Shown in pieces: positions 1 to 7,379 of a stretch of DNA of 26,174 nt. Under the pieces are notes generated by a model. It was not told where the DNA came from. It saw nothing but the letters and a program-made list of their open reading frames with translations, and ran no database searches. Numbering within the stretch: position 1 is the first letter of the stretch; each line of letters opens with the position of its first letter. The stretch is from an uncultured Trueperaceae bacterium (GTDB taxonomy: Bacteria; Deinococcota; Deinococci; Deinococcales; Trueperaceae): assembly GCA_937907415.1 (NCBI GenBank), contig CALCHY010000156.1:1-26174 (forward strand), written 5' to 3'. Both the position numbers and the translations under genes were made by a program.

Positions 1-1148
1 AGCAGCACGACCCGGAGACCCTCGCGCACGCCACACCCATCTACCAGACGAGCACGTTCGTGCTTGGCAGCATGGCGCGCGGGGCTGACCTCTTCGCTGG
101 CGCGGCTAGCGGCAACGTCTACTCGCGCATCGGCAACCCGACCGTCAGGGCCGTCGAGGAGAAGATCGCCGCCCTCGAAGGCACCGAGGAGGCCGTGGCT
201 TTCGCGTCGGGCATGGGCGGCATCGCGGCCGTGTTCCTCAGCCTCCTGCGGCAGGGCGACGAGGTGCTGATCCTAGGACCGCTTTACGGCGGCACGCGGG
301 GCCTGCTCGAGGACCTGCTGCCGCGCTTCGGGGTCACGGGGCGGGCCGTGAACGAGGCGGAACTCCCAGCGGCCGTGGGGCCGCGCACGCGCATGATCTA
401 CGTGGAGTCGCCAACCAACCCCGACCTGCGCATACATGACCTCGCCCTAGTTGGCAGGGTGGCGCGGGAGCACGGGATCATCAGCGTGGCAGACAACACC
501 TTCGCAACGCCATACCTGAGTAGGCCAAGCGAGTTCGGCATCAGCATCGTGCTGCACTCGGCCACCAAGTACTTGAGCGGTCACGGCGACCTCTTGGCTG
601 GCGTCGTCGCCGGCCCAGCCGACCTGCTGCACGAGGTCCGCATGGAGGGCCTGCGGCACCTCGGCGCCAGCCTCGACCCGCATGCTGCTTACCTCCTCCT
701 GCGCGGCGTGCGCACGCTCCACCTGCGCATGGAGGCGCACTGCGCCAACGCCAGCGCCGTAGCGCACGCGCTGCGCGGCCAGCCTGGCGTTGCCAAGGTC
801 CACTACCCTGGCTTCCCCGAGCATGCAGGCCATGCATTGGCGGCCAGCCAGATGAGCGGCTTCGGCGGCATGGTGTCACTTGAACTCGATGGCGGGCTGC
901 CGGCAGCAGCGGCTTTCCTCGAAGCGCTGCGCCTCTTCGACCACGCAGTCTCGTTAGGCGACGTGGCGTCGCTCGCCTGCCACCCGGCGTCAACCACGCA
1001 CCAGCTCCTCCCCCGCGAGATGTTGGAGGCCGAGGGCGTTACCGACGGGCTCGTGCGGTTGTCAGTCGGCATCGAGGCGGCGGATGACCTCGTGGCGGAC
1101 GTGCTGCAGGCGGCCGCAGTGGCGGCGCTGGTGGCCGTGCCTGGCTAG
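1..1148 (+). CDS. Cys/Met metabolism PLP-dependent enzyme (cystathionine gamma-synthase / methionine gamma-lyase family), 5' truncated
   Basis: A fold-type I PLP enzyme of sulfur amino acid metabolism, acting in the cytoplasm on cystathionine, methionine or an O-acyl-homoserine. The reading frame is open from base 3 (QHDPETLAHATPIYQTST), so the true start lies upstream and only the first few tens of residues are missing. Family marks seen: YSRIGNPTVRAVEEKIAALEG, the SGMGGIAAV turn that holds the cofactor phosphate, YVESPTNPDLRI, ADNTFATPY, and SATKYLSGHGD, whose lysine (codon 567-569) should form the PLP Schiff base. The C-terminal part (SLGDVASLACHPASTTH, LVRLSVGIE) is intact and the stop is TAG at 1146-1148. 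The motifs are shared across the family, so lyase and synthase cannot be told apart here. It converges on the next gene with a 3-bp stop-codon overlap. Confidence 0.93.
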   Translation, partial: QHDPETLAHATPIYQTSTFVLGSMARGADLFAGAASGNVYSRIGNPTVRAVEEKIAALEGTEEAVAFASGMGGIAAVFLSLLRQGDEVLILGPLYGGTRGLLEDLLPRFGVTGRAVNEAELPAAVGPRTRMIYVESPTNPDLRIHDLALVGRVAREHGIISVADNTFATPYLSRPSEFGISIVLHSATKYLSGHGDLLAGVVAGPADLLHEVRMEGLRHLGASLDPHAAYLLLRGVRTLHLRMEAHCANASAVAHALRGQPGVAKVHYPGFPEHAGHALAASQMSGFGGMVSLELDGGLPAAAAFLEALRLFDHAVSLGDVASLACHPASTTHQLLPREMLEAEGVTDGLVRLSVGIEAADDLVADVLQAAAVAALVAVPG

Positions 1149-4100
1149 AGGCTGTACACCGCGCCCTGTGGGTCGCGTGCGTACTTGGCCTCCGCCGCGC
1201 TCAGCGCCTCCTCCATCTTCCTAAGGAAAGCGCTCTCGAGTTCCGGGCGGTCCTCGATACGCGCCCAATGGCTGGCGCGCTCGTAAGCCGCCGCCGCCTC
1301 GGCGCTCCTACCGCTGTCCGTGAGGATGTCGCCCATGTTGGCTGCGCCAAGGCGCGCGCCGTACGCGTAACCGATGCGTTCGCTCAGCGAGACGCACTCG
1401 CGCGCCAAGTCAAGCGCCCCGCCTGGCGGCAAGAGCTCGCCTTTGGTTGCCACTTGGGCGAGGCTCGCCAACGTGAGGGCTAGGCCGCTGTAATGCTTGA
1501 CTGCCGCGTAGTTGGCGCGCGCTTCCTGCAGCGCCGCGAACGCCTCCTCGTGCCGCTGCTTCGAGGCAAGCACGAGCGCCATGTTGCCGCGTGCCTGGGC
1601 CTCGCCCAGGTGATCGCCCAACTCCGCGCGCATGCTGGCGGACGCCGCAAAGTGCGCCAGGGCAGCGCTATCGCCGTCGTCTCCGCCCACCGAGCCAGCC
1701 ACGATGCCCGCTGTGTTCAACGCCAGCGCGTGCGTTTCGTTCGGCCCTAGAGCAGCGAGCATCTCGAGCGCTTCCGCGACGCGCGCAGCGGCCGCCTTGT
1801 TCTCACCCCTTTGCCAGTGGAACAAACCAACTGACTCCCTCACCCAAGCGCGCAACTCGAGGTCGGCATGTTCGGAGATGGCAGCGTCTACCGCGCGGAA
1901 GAGCTCGAGCCCTTGGCGTGCGCGGCCGCGCACGTCGAGGTAGCCGCGCATGAACTTCACGAGGTGCCAGAGCGCTGGCCCGTCGCCACTACTTGCCAGC
2001 CAACGGAGCGCGACCTCTAGGTTGGCGCGTTCCGCGTCGGCCACCTTGAAGCCGTGCTCGCTGCGTTCGTGGACGGGCAGCTCGTTCAGTTGCCGCGCAA
2101 GGTCGGAGTACGCCCTCGCCACGCGGCCATTCGCGGCGGGCGCGTCGAGCAGGGCGTCACGGAAGCGCTCGGCGACGGACTCGTGGACGGTGTAGCGCTC
2201 ACCTTCGCGCCTTAGCAGTGAGCGTTCGAGGAGCGCGAGGAGGAAGAACGGTGAGGCGCTGCTTGCCGCGCGCCCCTCCTCAGCCCTGAACCCGCCGCGG
2301 ATCAGGGCGAGGGTCCCGAGGGCTTCTTGCTCCTCGGCGCTCATGAGTTGCCGCGCGACCTCGATGAAGCGTGTGGTCAGGGGCTGCGACCCTGGCACGG
2401 CCATCAGTGACTCGGGTTGGCGATCGAGTTGTTCGATCAGCTCATGCAGGGCGAGGATGCGCGTCCAGGCCGCGGCCAACTCCAACGCCAACGGCTCGCG
2501 GCCGACGCGCGTGAGCACTTCGTCCAGCTCGTCGTCGTCGACGTCCTCGGCGGCGCCCACGCGCTGCATGCCTTGGCGGAAGAGTTCACGCGCCGCCTCC
2601 GCGCTTAGCTCCGGTACGACCAGCACGCGTTCGCGCTCCAAGCGTAGGGGCATGCGGGCCGTGACAAGCAGCCGCAGGCCAGGTGCTCGCCGCAACAGAC
2701 CCGTCAGCACGCCAGCCTGCTCGGCACCGGCGTCGGCGTTGTCTAGCACTACCCGCACGCGCCTGGCTCCCAAGCGCTCGACTAAGGCGTCGACGTCGTC
2801 AACGCGGTCGAAGCCGAGGGCCTCGGCGACAAGACCGGGCAGGGAGGCGGCCGAACTCAGGTTGCGCAAGTCGACCCAGTAAGTGCCGTCGTCGGCTCCG
2901 CCATCTTGTGCGTGGGCTAGTTCGAGGGCGAGCTGGGCGGCCAAGCGCGACTTGCCTGTGCCGCCCGCTCCGACAAGGACAACGAGTTGGCGTTCGCGTA
3001 CGACTGCGGCGGCCGCCTCAAGCCAGGCGCGGCGCCCAACGAGTGGCCGCTCCCAAGTCGGCAGCACAACGGGCGGCCGCGAGCGCTGTTCAAGGGCCCC
3101 GGCGATGCTGCGCTTCACCGCGCCAACGTCCGCGCTCCAGGCGCCGCCTCTGCGCTTCAGCACGCCGTCCTCCACGAGCTTCAGCGTCAGTCGTGAAGTG
3201 GGGCCTGGCAGTCCGCCGCCGCTGGCAGCGAGTTCGTCGGCCACCTCGCGCGCTAGCGGGCCTCCGAGCGCGGCGCTCAACCAGGCACCAACCTGGGCAG
3301 GCGTCAATGGGTCGAGTACGACTTGCTGGTCGGCTGCGAACGCGCCGCCTGCGCCGTCCATCACGACCTCGACGACCTGCGTGCCGCCCTGTTGAAGGCG
3401 CTCGGCGAGGAGTTCAGCGCTGCCCGGGTCGAGGCGATCGCCGCCCGTCAGCAACACGACGAGGCCGTGGGCGTCCGCGTCGTTGCGGAGGAGGGTGCGC
3501 AAGTCGTGCTCGACGGGCTCACCCTCGACGTCGCCCGCGTAAACAGCCCCGAGCGCCCACAGGTGAAGGCCCCTACGAGTCTCCTGCGCCGTTAGCTGCC
3601 TGACGACGCGGCCAGCTTGACGGGCGCGCACCGCGACCTCCGCTAGGAAACGCGTCACGCCCGCGCCGGGGGCGGCGTTGACGCGCAGCACGTTCGCGCC
3701 AGTTGCCGCCAGGAACGCGGTGGCGGCGGCGAGGTGCGCGTCGCGCCCCTCCAACCTCACCTCCTGCAGGGTCTTGGAATGCTGCTGCTCGCTGCGGTCA
3801 TGAGCCATGACGGAACTGCGCCCACCGCGTTTGGCGAGGCGCACGCGTTCGTCTGCGCGCTCGAACAGGTCGCGGTCGTCGTCCTCGTCGGTGGCAGCCA
3901 CGCCAACGCTGGCGCTGATCGACACCCACACCGCGCCCTCGACGGGGTTGGAGGTGACTTGGTCGTGCACCCGGCGCAAGATGGCCTCCGCCTCCGCGCG
4001 GTTCGTGTCAGGAAGCAGGACTACGAACTCGTCGCCACCGAAGCGGTAGAGCTGGTCGTTGCCGCGCAGGCCCTTGAGGGTGCGCTCGGCCACCGCGCGT

Positions 4101-4285
4101 AGGGCGGCGTCGCCCGTCGCGTGGCCGTAGACGTCGTTAAGTGACTTGAGGTGGTCTACGTCTATCACGGCGAGCGCGTAGTGTTCAGCCGTTTCCTGGC
4201 GGTTCCGCGCCAGCGCCTCCAGGGCGGGCGCTAAGTGCGCCCTGGTGCGTGCCCCCGTCAGGTCGTCGAGCAGCCATGACTCCAT
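1145..4285 (-). CDS. Diguanylate cyclase (GGDEF) fused to a STAND/AfsR-like NTPase and TPR repeats, 1046 aa
   Basis: Likely a cytoplasmic sensor that makes cyclic di-GMP from two GTP. Residues about 8-160 form a GGDEF domain: LDDLTGARTR entry motif, VIDVDHLKSLND, intact GGDEF at 83-87, and an RxxD product-inhibition site (R74-D77) directly before it, so it looks active and feedback-controlled. A first NTPase-like stretch (about 180-400) has a degraded P-loop, NAAPGAGVTRF, without lysine. A second module (about 405-700) has a good Walker A, GAGGTGKS (439-446), Walker B-like VRVVLDNAD (510-518) and VTARMPLRLERE, as in AfsR/LuxR-type STAND ATPases. The C-terminal third is helical and TPR-like. 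No transmembrane segment or DNA-binding domain is seen, so the GGDEF sits where STAND regulators often carry their effector. The ATG at 4285 puts the domain start at once and has a TATAAC promoter upstream. Confidence 0.9.
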   Translation of the reverse strand: MESWLLDDLTGARTRAHLAPALEALARNRQETAEHYALAVIDVDHLKSLNDVYGHATGDAALRAVAERTLKGLRGNDQLYRFGGDEFVVLLPDTNRAEAEAILRRVHDQVTSNPVEGAVWVSISASVGVAATDEDDDRDLFERADERVRLAKRGGRSSVMAHDRSEQQHSKTLQEVRLEGRDAHLAAATAFLAATGANVLRVNAAPGAGVTRFLAEVAVRARQAGRVVRQLTAQETRRGLHLWALGAVYAGDVEGEPVEHDLRTLLRNDADAHGLVVLLTGGDRLDPGSAELLAERLQQGGTQVVEVVMDGAGGAFAADQQVVLDPLTPAQVGAWLSAALGGPLAREVADELAASGGGLPGPTSRLTLKLVEDGVLKRRGGAWSADVGAVKRSIAGALEQRSRPPVVLPTWERPLVGRRAWLEAAAAVVRERQLVVLVGAGGTGKSRLAAQLALELAHAQDGGADDGTYWVDLRNLSSAASLPGLVAEALGFDRVDDVDALVERLGARRVRVVLDNADAGAEQAGVLTGLLRRAPGLRLLVTARMPLRLERERVLVVPELSAEAARELFRQGMQRVGAAEDVDDDELDEVLTRVGREPLALELAAAWTRILALHELIEQLDRQPESLMAVPGSQPLTTRFIEVARQLMSAEEQEALGTLALIRGGFRAEEGRAASSASPFFLLALLERSLLRREGERYTVHESVAERFRDALLDAPAANGRVARAYSDLARQLNELPVHERSEHGFKVADAERANLEVALRWLASSGDGPALWHLVKFMRGYLDVRGRARQGLELFRAVDAAISEHADLELRAWVRESVGLFHWQRGENKAAAARVAEALEMLAALGPNETHALALNTAGIVAGSVGGDDGDSAALAHFAASASMRAELGDHLGEAQARGNMALVLASKQRHEEAFAALQEARANYAAVKHYSGLALTLASLAQVATKGELLPPGGALDLARECVSLSERIGYAYGARLGAANMGDILTDSGRSAEAAAAYERASHWARIEDRPELESAFLRKMEEALSAAEAKYARDPQGAVYSL

Positions 4286-4315
4286 CTAGGCCAGCTTACC
4301 TAGGCCCTCTTACAC

Positions 4316-4325
4316 CGTTATAACG
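4316..4325 (-). promoter_or_regulatory. Palindromic -10 element of the GGDEF-STAND gene
   Basis: The 10-bp perfect palindrome CGTTATAACG contains TATAAC on the minus strand (4322 down to 4317), close to the -10 consensus. It lies about 31 bp upstream of the ATG at 4285, giving a predicted leader near 25 nt. No convincing -35 hexamer is seen. The exact dyad suggests it could also be bound by a dimeric regulator. This is inferred from sequence only. Confidence 0.4.
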
Positions 4326-4334
4326 ACCCCAACG

Positions 4335-4385
4335 GCGTTCGCCTCACCTACCGGCCGGTTGGCTCTTGGTGGGCGAGGCGAACGC
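4335..4385. terminator. Long inverted repeat after the DUF4342 gene (terminator-like or attenuator hairpin)
   Basis: GCGTTCGCCTC at 4335-4345 pairs perfectly with GAGGCGAACGC at 4375-4385, an 11-bp stem. The 29-nt loop contains further partial pairing (CACC with GGTG) and the self-complementary CCGGCCGG. It lies 20 bp past the stop of the leftward DUF4342 gene and just upstream of the promoter of the GGDEF-STAND gene. No T-run follows on either strand, so it is not a textbook intrinsic terminator. It may instead protect the 3' end of the message or be a protein site. Confidence 0.4.
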
Positions 4386-4404
4386 GATGCGCGCCAGTCG
4401 CGCT

Positions 4405-4740
4405 TCAGACGTGCGACTGATCGTCGTCTTTGACGACGCGGTCAACCGTGATGGTGAGGTTGGCGACCATGGCGGCGATGGCGCCGACGGCAGCCCACAC
4501 TGGCAGGAGCACCGTGCCGATCACGCCGAGGGTCAGGGGGATCTCGATGAGGGTCTTGCCGTCGTCGTTCTTGATCGCGATGCGGCGCACGTTGCCCTCG
4601 CGCACGAGTTCCTTGACCTTGGAAACCACGGCCTCGCCCGAGAGCCTGAACTCCTCGGTGGTGGTGCGGCCGGACTTGGTGTGCGTGCTGGAGTTACTGT
4701 TGTGCTGCTCGGCCCCTTGGTTGTTTTCGTTCGCGTCCAC
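4405..4740 (-). CDS. DUF4342-type small protein, 111 aa
   Basis: Function unknown. The start is set by a near-perfect ribosome-binding site: AAGGAGG, five bases, then GTG at 4740-4738. A longer reading (ATG at 4839) would add 33 unlikely residues. Residues 1-33 are polar and low-complexity (VDANENNQGAEQHNSNSSTH). Then comes a DUF4342-like domain (about 35-105): TEEFRLSGEAVVSKVKELVREG, NVRRIAIKNDDGKTLIEIPLT, and a hydrophobic segment (about 70-98, LGVIGTVLLPVWAAVGAIAAMVANL) that could be one membrane helix or a buried strand-helix unit. The tail is charged (VDRVVKDDDQSHV). Its SD is stronger than those of most neighbours, which suggests good translation. It stands alone, with a hairpin downstream. 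Confidence 0.75.
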   Translation of the reverse strand: MDANENNQGAEQHNSNSSTHTKSGRTTTEEFRLSGEAVVSKVKELVREGNVRRIAIKNDDGKTLIEIPLTLGVIGTVLLPVWAAVGAIAAMVANLTITVDRVVKDDDQSHV

Positions 4741-5093
4741 GTTGGCCTCCTTGGCTAGTAGGTTAGGCGCTGAGTGGGCGGCGGCACATCCGCCGTTAGG
4801 ATGAGGTGGCAAGTGAGTAAGTTTCAAGGCGCCAAGCAAGGCAGGCGCTGGCCGCGGTTCGGGGTGACAGCGCTAAGCAGCTGTACACATCGCCCCCATT
4901 TTCGCCGCAAGTTCGGGGACGATGTATACAACCTTCGTTGCGGCACCGTGATTGGTTCGCTGGGCCACGGGGCTAGGTACGACAGCGCCGAAGCCGACTT
5001 CGTTTAGTGGCACCTCGCAACGGCGTGCCGGTTTTGTGCAAGTGCCTCTTGAGCAATCGCTTGATTTAGCTGGTCTTTACCGCAGGCTCTAGT
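4741..5093. other. Intergenic stretch between DUF4342 and DUF4143 genes
   Basis: About 350 bases without a convincing gene. Its left edge holds the ribosome-binding site of the DUF4342 gene and a possible -10 for it (TAACCT on the minus strand, 4765-4760). A small hairpin, GGCGG-CACAT-CCGCC, lies near 4780. The right part (about 4900-5093) is less GC-rich than the flanks, contains runs such as GGTTTTGTG and TTGATTTAG, and marks the start of the lower-GC accessory island. The short ORFs here have no family features, and I see no RNA gene. Confidence 0.5.
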
Positions 5094-5177
5094 TTCGGAT
5101 TGTGAGGATTTGACCCTTCGGATTGTGAGGATCAAGCTTTTCGGATTGTTAGGATCCGATAGTTCGGATTGTGAGGT
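5094..5177 (+). repeat. Four 16-bp direct repeats on an exact 23-bp period
   Basis: The unit TTCGGATTGTGAGGAT occurs at 5094-5109 and 5117-5132, as TTCGGATTGTTAGGAT at 5140-5155 (one change), and at 5163-5177 without its last two-base match (TTCGGATTGTGAGGT). Starts are spaced 23, 23 and 23 bp. The 7-bp spacers (TTGACCC, CAAGCTT, CCGATAG) are unrelated, so the 16-mers are conserved while the spacers are not. The array ends at the start region of the ATPase gene. This fits phased protein-binding sites (23 bp is slightly over two helical turns), most simply an operator for the ATPase gene. An iteron or transposition site is possible. It is too small and too short-spaced for CRISPR. Confidence 0.85.
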
Positions 5178-6492
5178 GAGATGTTATGGTGCCGGAGTGG
5201 ACGGCGCCAACGCACAGTACCCACGCGGGCTGACATCTGTACTAACCCAGCGCATGGCCGAGTACCCAACGGTCATCATCCAAGGCCCCAGGACCGTTGG
5301 AAAAACTACCCTTCTGCATAGTCTTGCCAGCAAAGCTGGCGTCCCAATATTCGACCTCGACAGCCCAGCTACCCGCGACCTAGTGACGGCGGACCCCGAG
5401 TTCTTCGCCGCTGGCGCCCGGCCCGTGCTGGTAGACGAGTACCAGAAGGCCCCGATTATCCTTGACGCCATCAAGGCTGAACTAAACCGGTCCAGCCAGC
5501 CCGGGCAGTTTGCCCTCACCGGATCTGCTAGCTTCTACGCGCTGCCTCAGGTGGCACAAGCACTGACCGGCAGGCTGCACATTCTGACTTTGTACCCTTT
5601 GGCGCAAGCGGAGCTTGAACGGACTGGCACCAACATCATCACTACTCTCTTCGAGGCCCCAGAAGACCTAAGGGCGGCGCCTACCTCGCCAACTTCGCGG
5701 GAGGATTACGCTCGGCGGCTAGTAAGGGGCGGGTTCCCGCTAGCCCTATCCGTGTCCTCGGCCGCGGCTCGCAACCGCTGGTTTGATGATTACGTCAGCC
5801 TCACTCTTGAGCGCGACGCAATCGAACTCAGGCAGATCGCCCGGACCGACCGCCTAACCCGCCTCCTCCACCGCTTGGCGGCGCAAACCGCCCAGGTACT
5901 GAACATCGCTAACGCCGCAGAAGCCGTTGGGCTCGATAAGAACACCGCCGGGGAGTATCTAAAGGTACTCGAGGCCCTCTTTCTGCTTTACCGCCTGCCT
6001 GCCTGGGGAAAAACGCTGACTTCCAGGTCAACTAAGAGCCCAAAACTGCACGTTCTCGACTCTGGAGTTGCTGCGCGTCTATTGCTACTCTCCGAAGCGA
6101 AACTAGCTGCGCGCGATCCCTCCGCCGTCACCGAGTTCGGGCACCTCCTAGAAACCTTCGTGGTAGGCGAGCTTTTCAGGCACTCCGCTTGGCTCGACGA
6201 GCCCTTGACGCTGGGTCACTGGCGCACCCACGACAACGCTGAGGTCGATGTAGTTGTCGAACGCGACGACGGCCGGGTGGCCGGGATAGAGGTGAAGGCC
6301 ACTGGGCGCATCACCGATGCGTCGTTCAGGTCGTTGAGGGAGTTCCGCAACGCCTTGCCTGGACGTTTCGCAACCGGCGTGATTCTATACCTCGGCCAGC
6401 ACGCCATCCGCACAGCCGACGGGCTCTATGCGGCGCCGGTGGATTCGTTGTGGCGGCTGGGCGGCCAGCGGCACACGAGCACCTCTACCTGA
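5176..6492 (+). CDS. AAA ATPase with DUF4143 C-terminal domain, about 438 aa
   Basis: A member of the large, poorly understood AAA_14/DUF4143 ATPase family, common in accessory regions. Seen: Walker A in QGPRTVGKTTLLHSLA, Walker B in GARPVLVDEYQKAP, sensor FALTGSASFYAL, then TGRLHILTLYPLAQAEL. Helical middle RLLHRLAAQTAQVLNIANAAEAVGLDKNTAGEYLKVLEALFLLYRLPAW is the usual winged-helix-like part. The C-terminal part has LLETFVVGELFRHSAW and HNAEVDVVVE..GRVAGIEVKA-type residues, resembling a PD-(D/E)xK nuclease core (D in EVDVVV, E and K in IEVKA). The start is uncertain: GTG 5176, GTG 5197 and TTG 5110 are all in frame. TTG 5110 would translate the repeats, so I prefer a later one, though neither has a strong SD. 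GC is lower than in the flanking genes, which suggests acquisition. Methylase debris lies 20 bp downstream. Confidence 0.85.
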   Translation: MRCYGAGVDGANAQYPRGLTSVLTQRMAEYPTVIIQGPRTVGKTTLLHSLASKAGVPIFDLDSPATRDLVTADPEFFAAGARPVLVDEYQKAPIILDAIKAELNRSSQPGQFALTGSASFYALPQVAQALTGRLHILTLYPLAQAELERTGTNIITTLFEAPEDLRAAPTSPTSREDYARRLVRGGFPLALSVSSAAARNRWFDDYVSLTLERDAIELRQIARTDRLTRLLHRLAAQTAQVLNIANAAEAVGLDKNTAGEYLKVLEALFLLYRLPAWGKTLTSRSTKSPKLHVLDSGVAARLLLLSEAKLAARDPSAVTEFGHLLETFVVGELFRHSAWLDEPLTLGHWRTHDNAEVDVVVERDDGRVAGIEVKATGRITDASFRSLREFRNALPGRFATGVILYLGQHAIRTADGLYAAPVDSLWRLGGQRHTSTST

Positions 6493-6511
6493 GCCCCGGA
6501 ACCGATGACAT

Positions 6512-6841
6512 ATGCTGGCCGACAACATCGCCGAGTGCCGGGCTAACCTTCTCGACATCTTCGCTGAATACTTGGCGCTGAAGCCGTCCGACGACGCCTA
6601 CCGAGCAGCGATCCACGTGCTGCAAGTGAATCTGGTGCACGGCGACGCGCTAACCTTGCGCACTAACGACGACCGCGCAATTACGTTTGCGGAGTGGGGT
6701 TACCTCGGCAAGGGCAGGTTCCAACGCCGCGATCTCCGCTACGACAACCTGACGCAAATGTCGGCGCTTGCGGCAGAAGGCTCGCTCTTTGCCGGCGTGC
6801 CCAAGCAGGAGATCTTCAGGCCTATCAAGACGTATCCGCCA
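6512..6841 (+). pseudogene. Remnant of an N6-adenine DNA methylase (C-terminal piece)
   Basis: About 110 residues read LADNIAECRANLLDIFAEYL, then AAIHVLQVNLVHGDALTLRT, then ITFAEWGYLGKGRFQRRDLR, SLFAGVPKQEIFRPIKTYPPV. This matches the region after the SAM-binding part in class I N6-adenine restriction-modification methylases. The catalytic (N/D)PPY block and SAM-binding motif are absent. A stop (TGA 6506-6508) lies just upstream in frame, so the N-terminal bulk has been deleted. After KTYPPV the frame degenerates into serine/threonine-rich nonsense. An ATG opens the frame at 6512 but has no clear ribosome-binding site. I infer a dead restriction-modification gene, probably acquired with the ATPase. 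Confidence 0.7.
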
Positions 6842-6849
6842 GTGCGTGC

Positions 6850-6966
6850 GAGTTCGACGAGTTCGACCTTAACGAGTTCTTCTCCGCGGCGGGTCGGGGC
6901 AACGACGCGAAGTTCGAGCACAAGAACGACGTGCAGAAGTGGCTCGACATCATACGTGGTTCCTAC
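6850..6966 (+). pseudogene. Unidentified protein fragment in a shifted frame
   Basis: In the frame one base off from the methylase piece, about 39 residues look like real protein: acidic EFDEFDLNEFFSAAGRGNDA followed by KFEHKNDVQKWLDIIRGSY. The flanking residues in this frame are proline/arginine-rich and look like noise. It could be the true C-terminus of the methylase after a frameshift or a scrap of another gene. I do not recognise the family. It runs straight into the dehydrogenase remnant in yet another frame. Confidence 0.4.
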
Positions 6967-6968
6967 AC

Positions 6969-7316
6969 GCCGTGGGCAACGAGCAGGCCTGCTCCGACGC
7001 CATCTTGAGCCTGCGCCGGCGCGGCAGGCACGTTCAGGTCGGGCTTCTACCTCCTGTTGAGGGGCACCCGCGCGTTCCTATGGCGCGAGCTATCGCCTGG
7101 GAACTAGACCTGCTCGGCAGCCACGGCATGGCCACCGTCGATTACCCGCAGATGCTCGATCTCATCGAGCGCGGCGTGCTGCAGCCCCAACGGTTGATCG
7201 AACGCACCATCGGCCTAGAGGAGGCCGCCGAGCTGTTGCCCACTTTCGACCGCGCCGCTGTGGCCGGAATGACGATGATCGAGCCGACGCCATCGCGGTC
7301 CGACGGCACGAACTAG
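6969..7316 (+). pseudogene. C-terminal remnant of a zinc-type (MDR) alcohol dehydrogenase
   Basis: About 115 residues match the end of MDR zinc-dependent alcohol dehydrogenases: NEQACSDAILSLRRRGRHVQ (end of the NAD-binding fold), VGLLPPVEGHPRVPMARAIA, WELDLLGSHGMATVDYPQML, LIERTIGLEEAAELLPTFDR and AVAGMTMIEP. The family is about 340 residues, so some two thirds are missing, including the GHE zinc site and the GxGxxG NAD motif. The frame opens upstream only into unrelated residues (MARHHTWFLH), and the natural stop is kept (TAG 7314-7316). I read this as a native gene whose 5' part was replaced when the ATPase/methylase segment arrived. No N-terminal half is present in the window. Confidence 0.7.
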
Positions 7317-7379
7317 CGGCCTAACCCGACCCCTCCCCCATCCCAAGGTGGCAAGATTGGGCATGACCGTGAGCCGCCG

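Noticed and set aside
2683..3603. 306-residue plus-strand ORF inside the GGDEF-STAND gene
   Set aside because: Extremely Arg/Pro/Ala-rich low-complexity translation typical of an off-frame in GC-rich DNA; the opposite strand has Walker motifs.
5110..5175. TTG 5110 as start of the DUF4143 ATPase
   Set aside because: It would translate the repeat array into about 22 unconserved residues; ATPases of this family begin much closer to the Walker A motif.
5094..5177. CRISPR array
   Set aside because: Repeats are 16 bp with 7-bp spacers and only four copies; no cas genes nearby. The geometry fits protein-binding sites.
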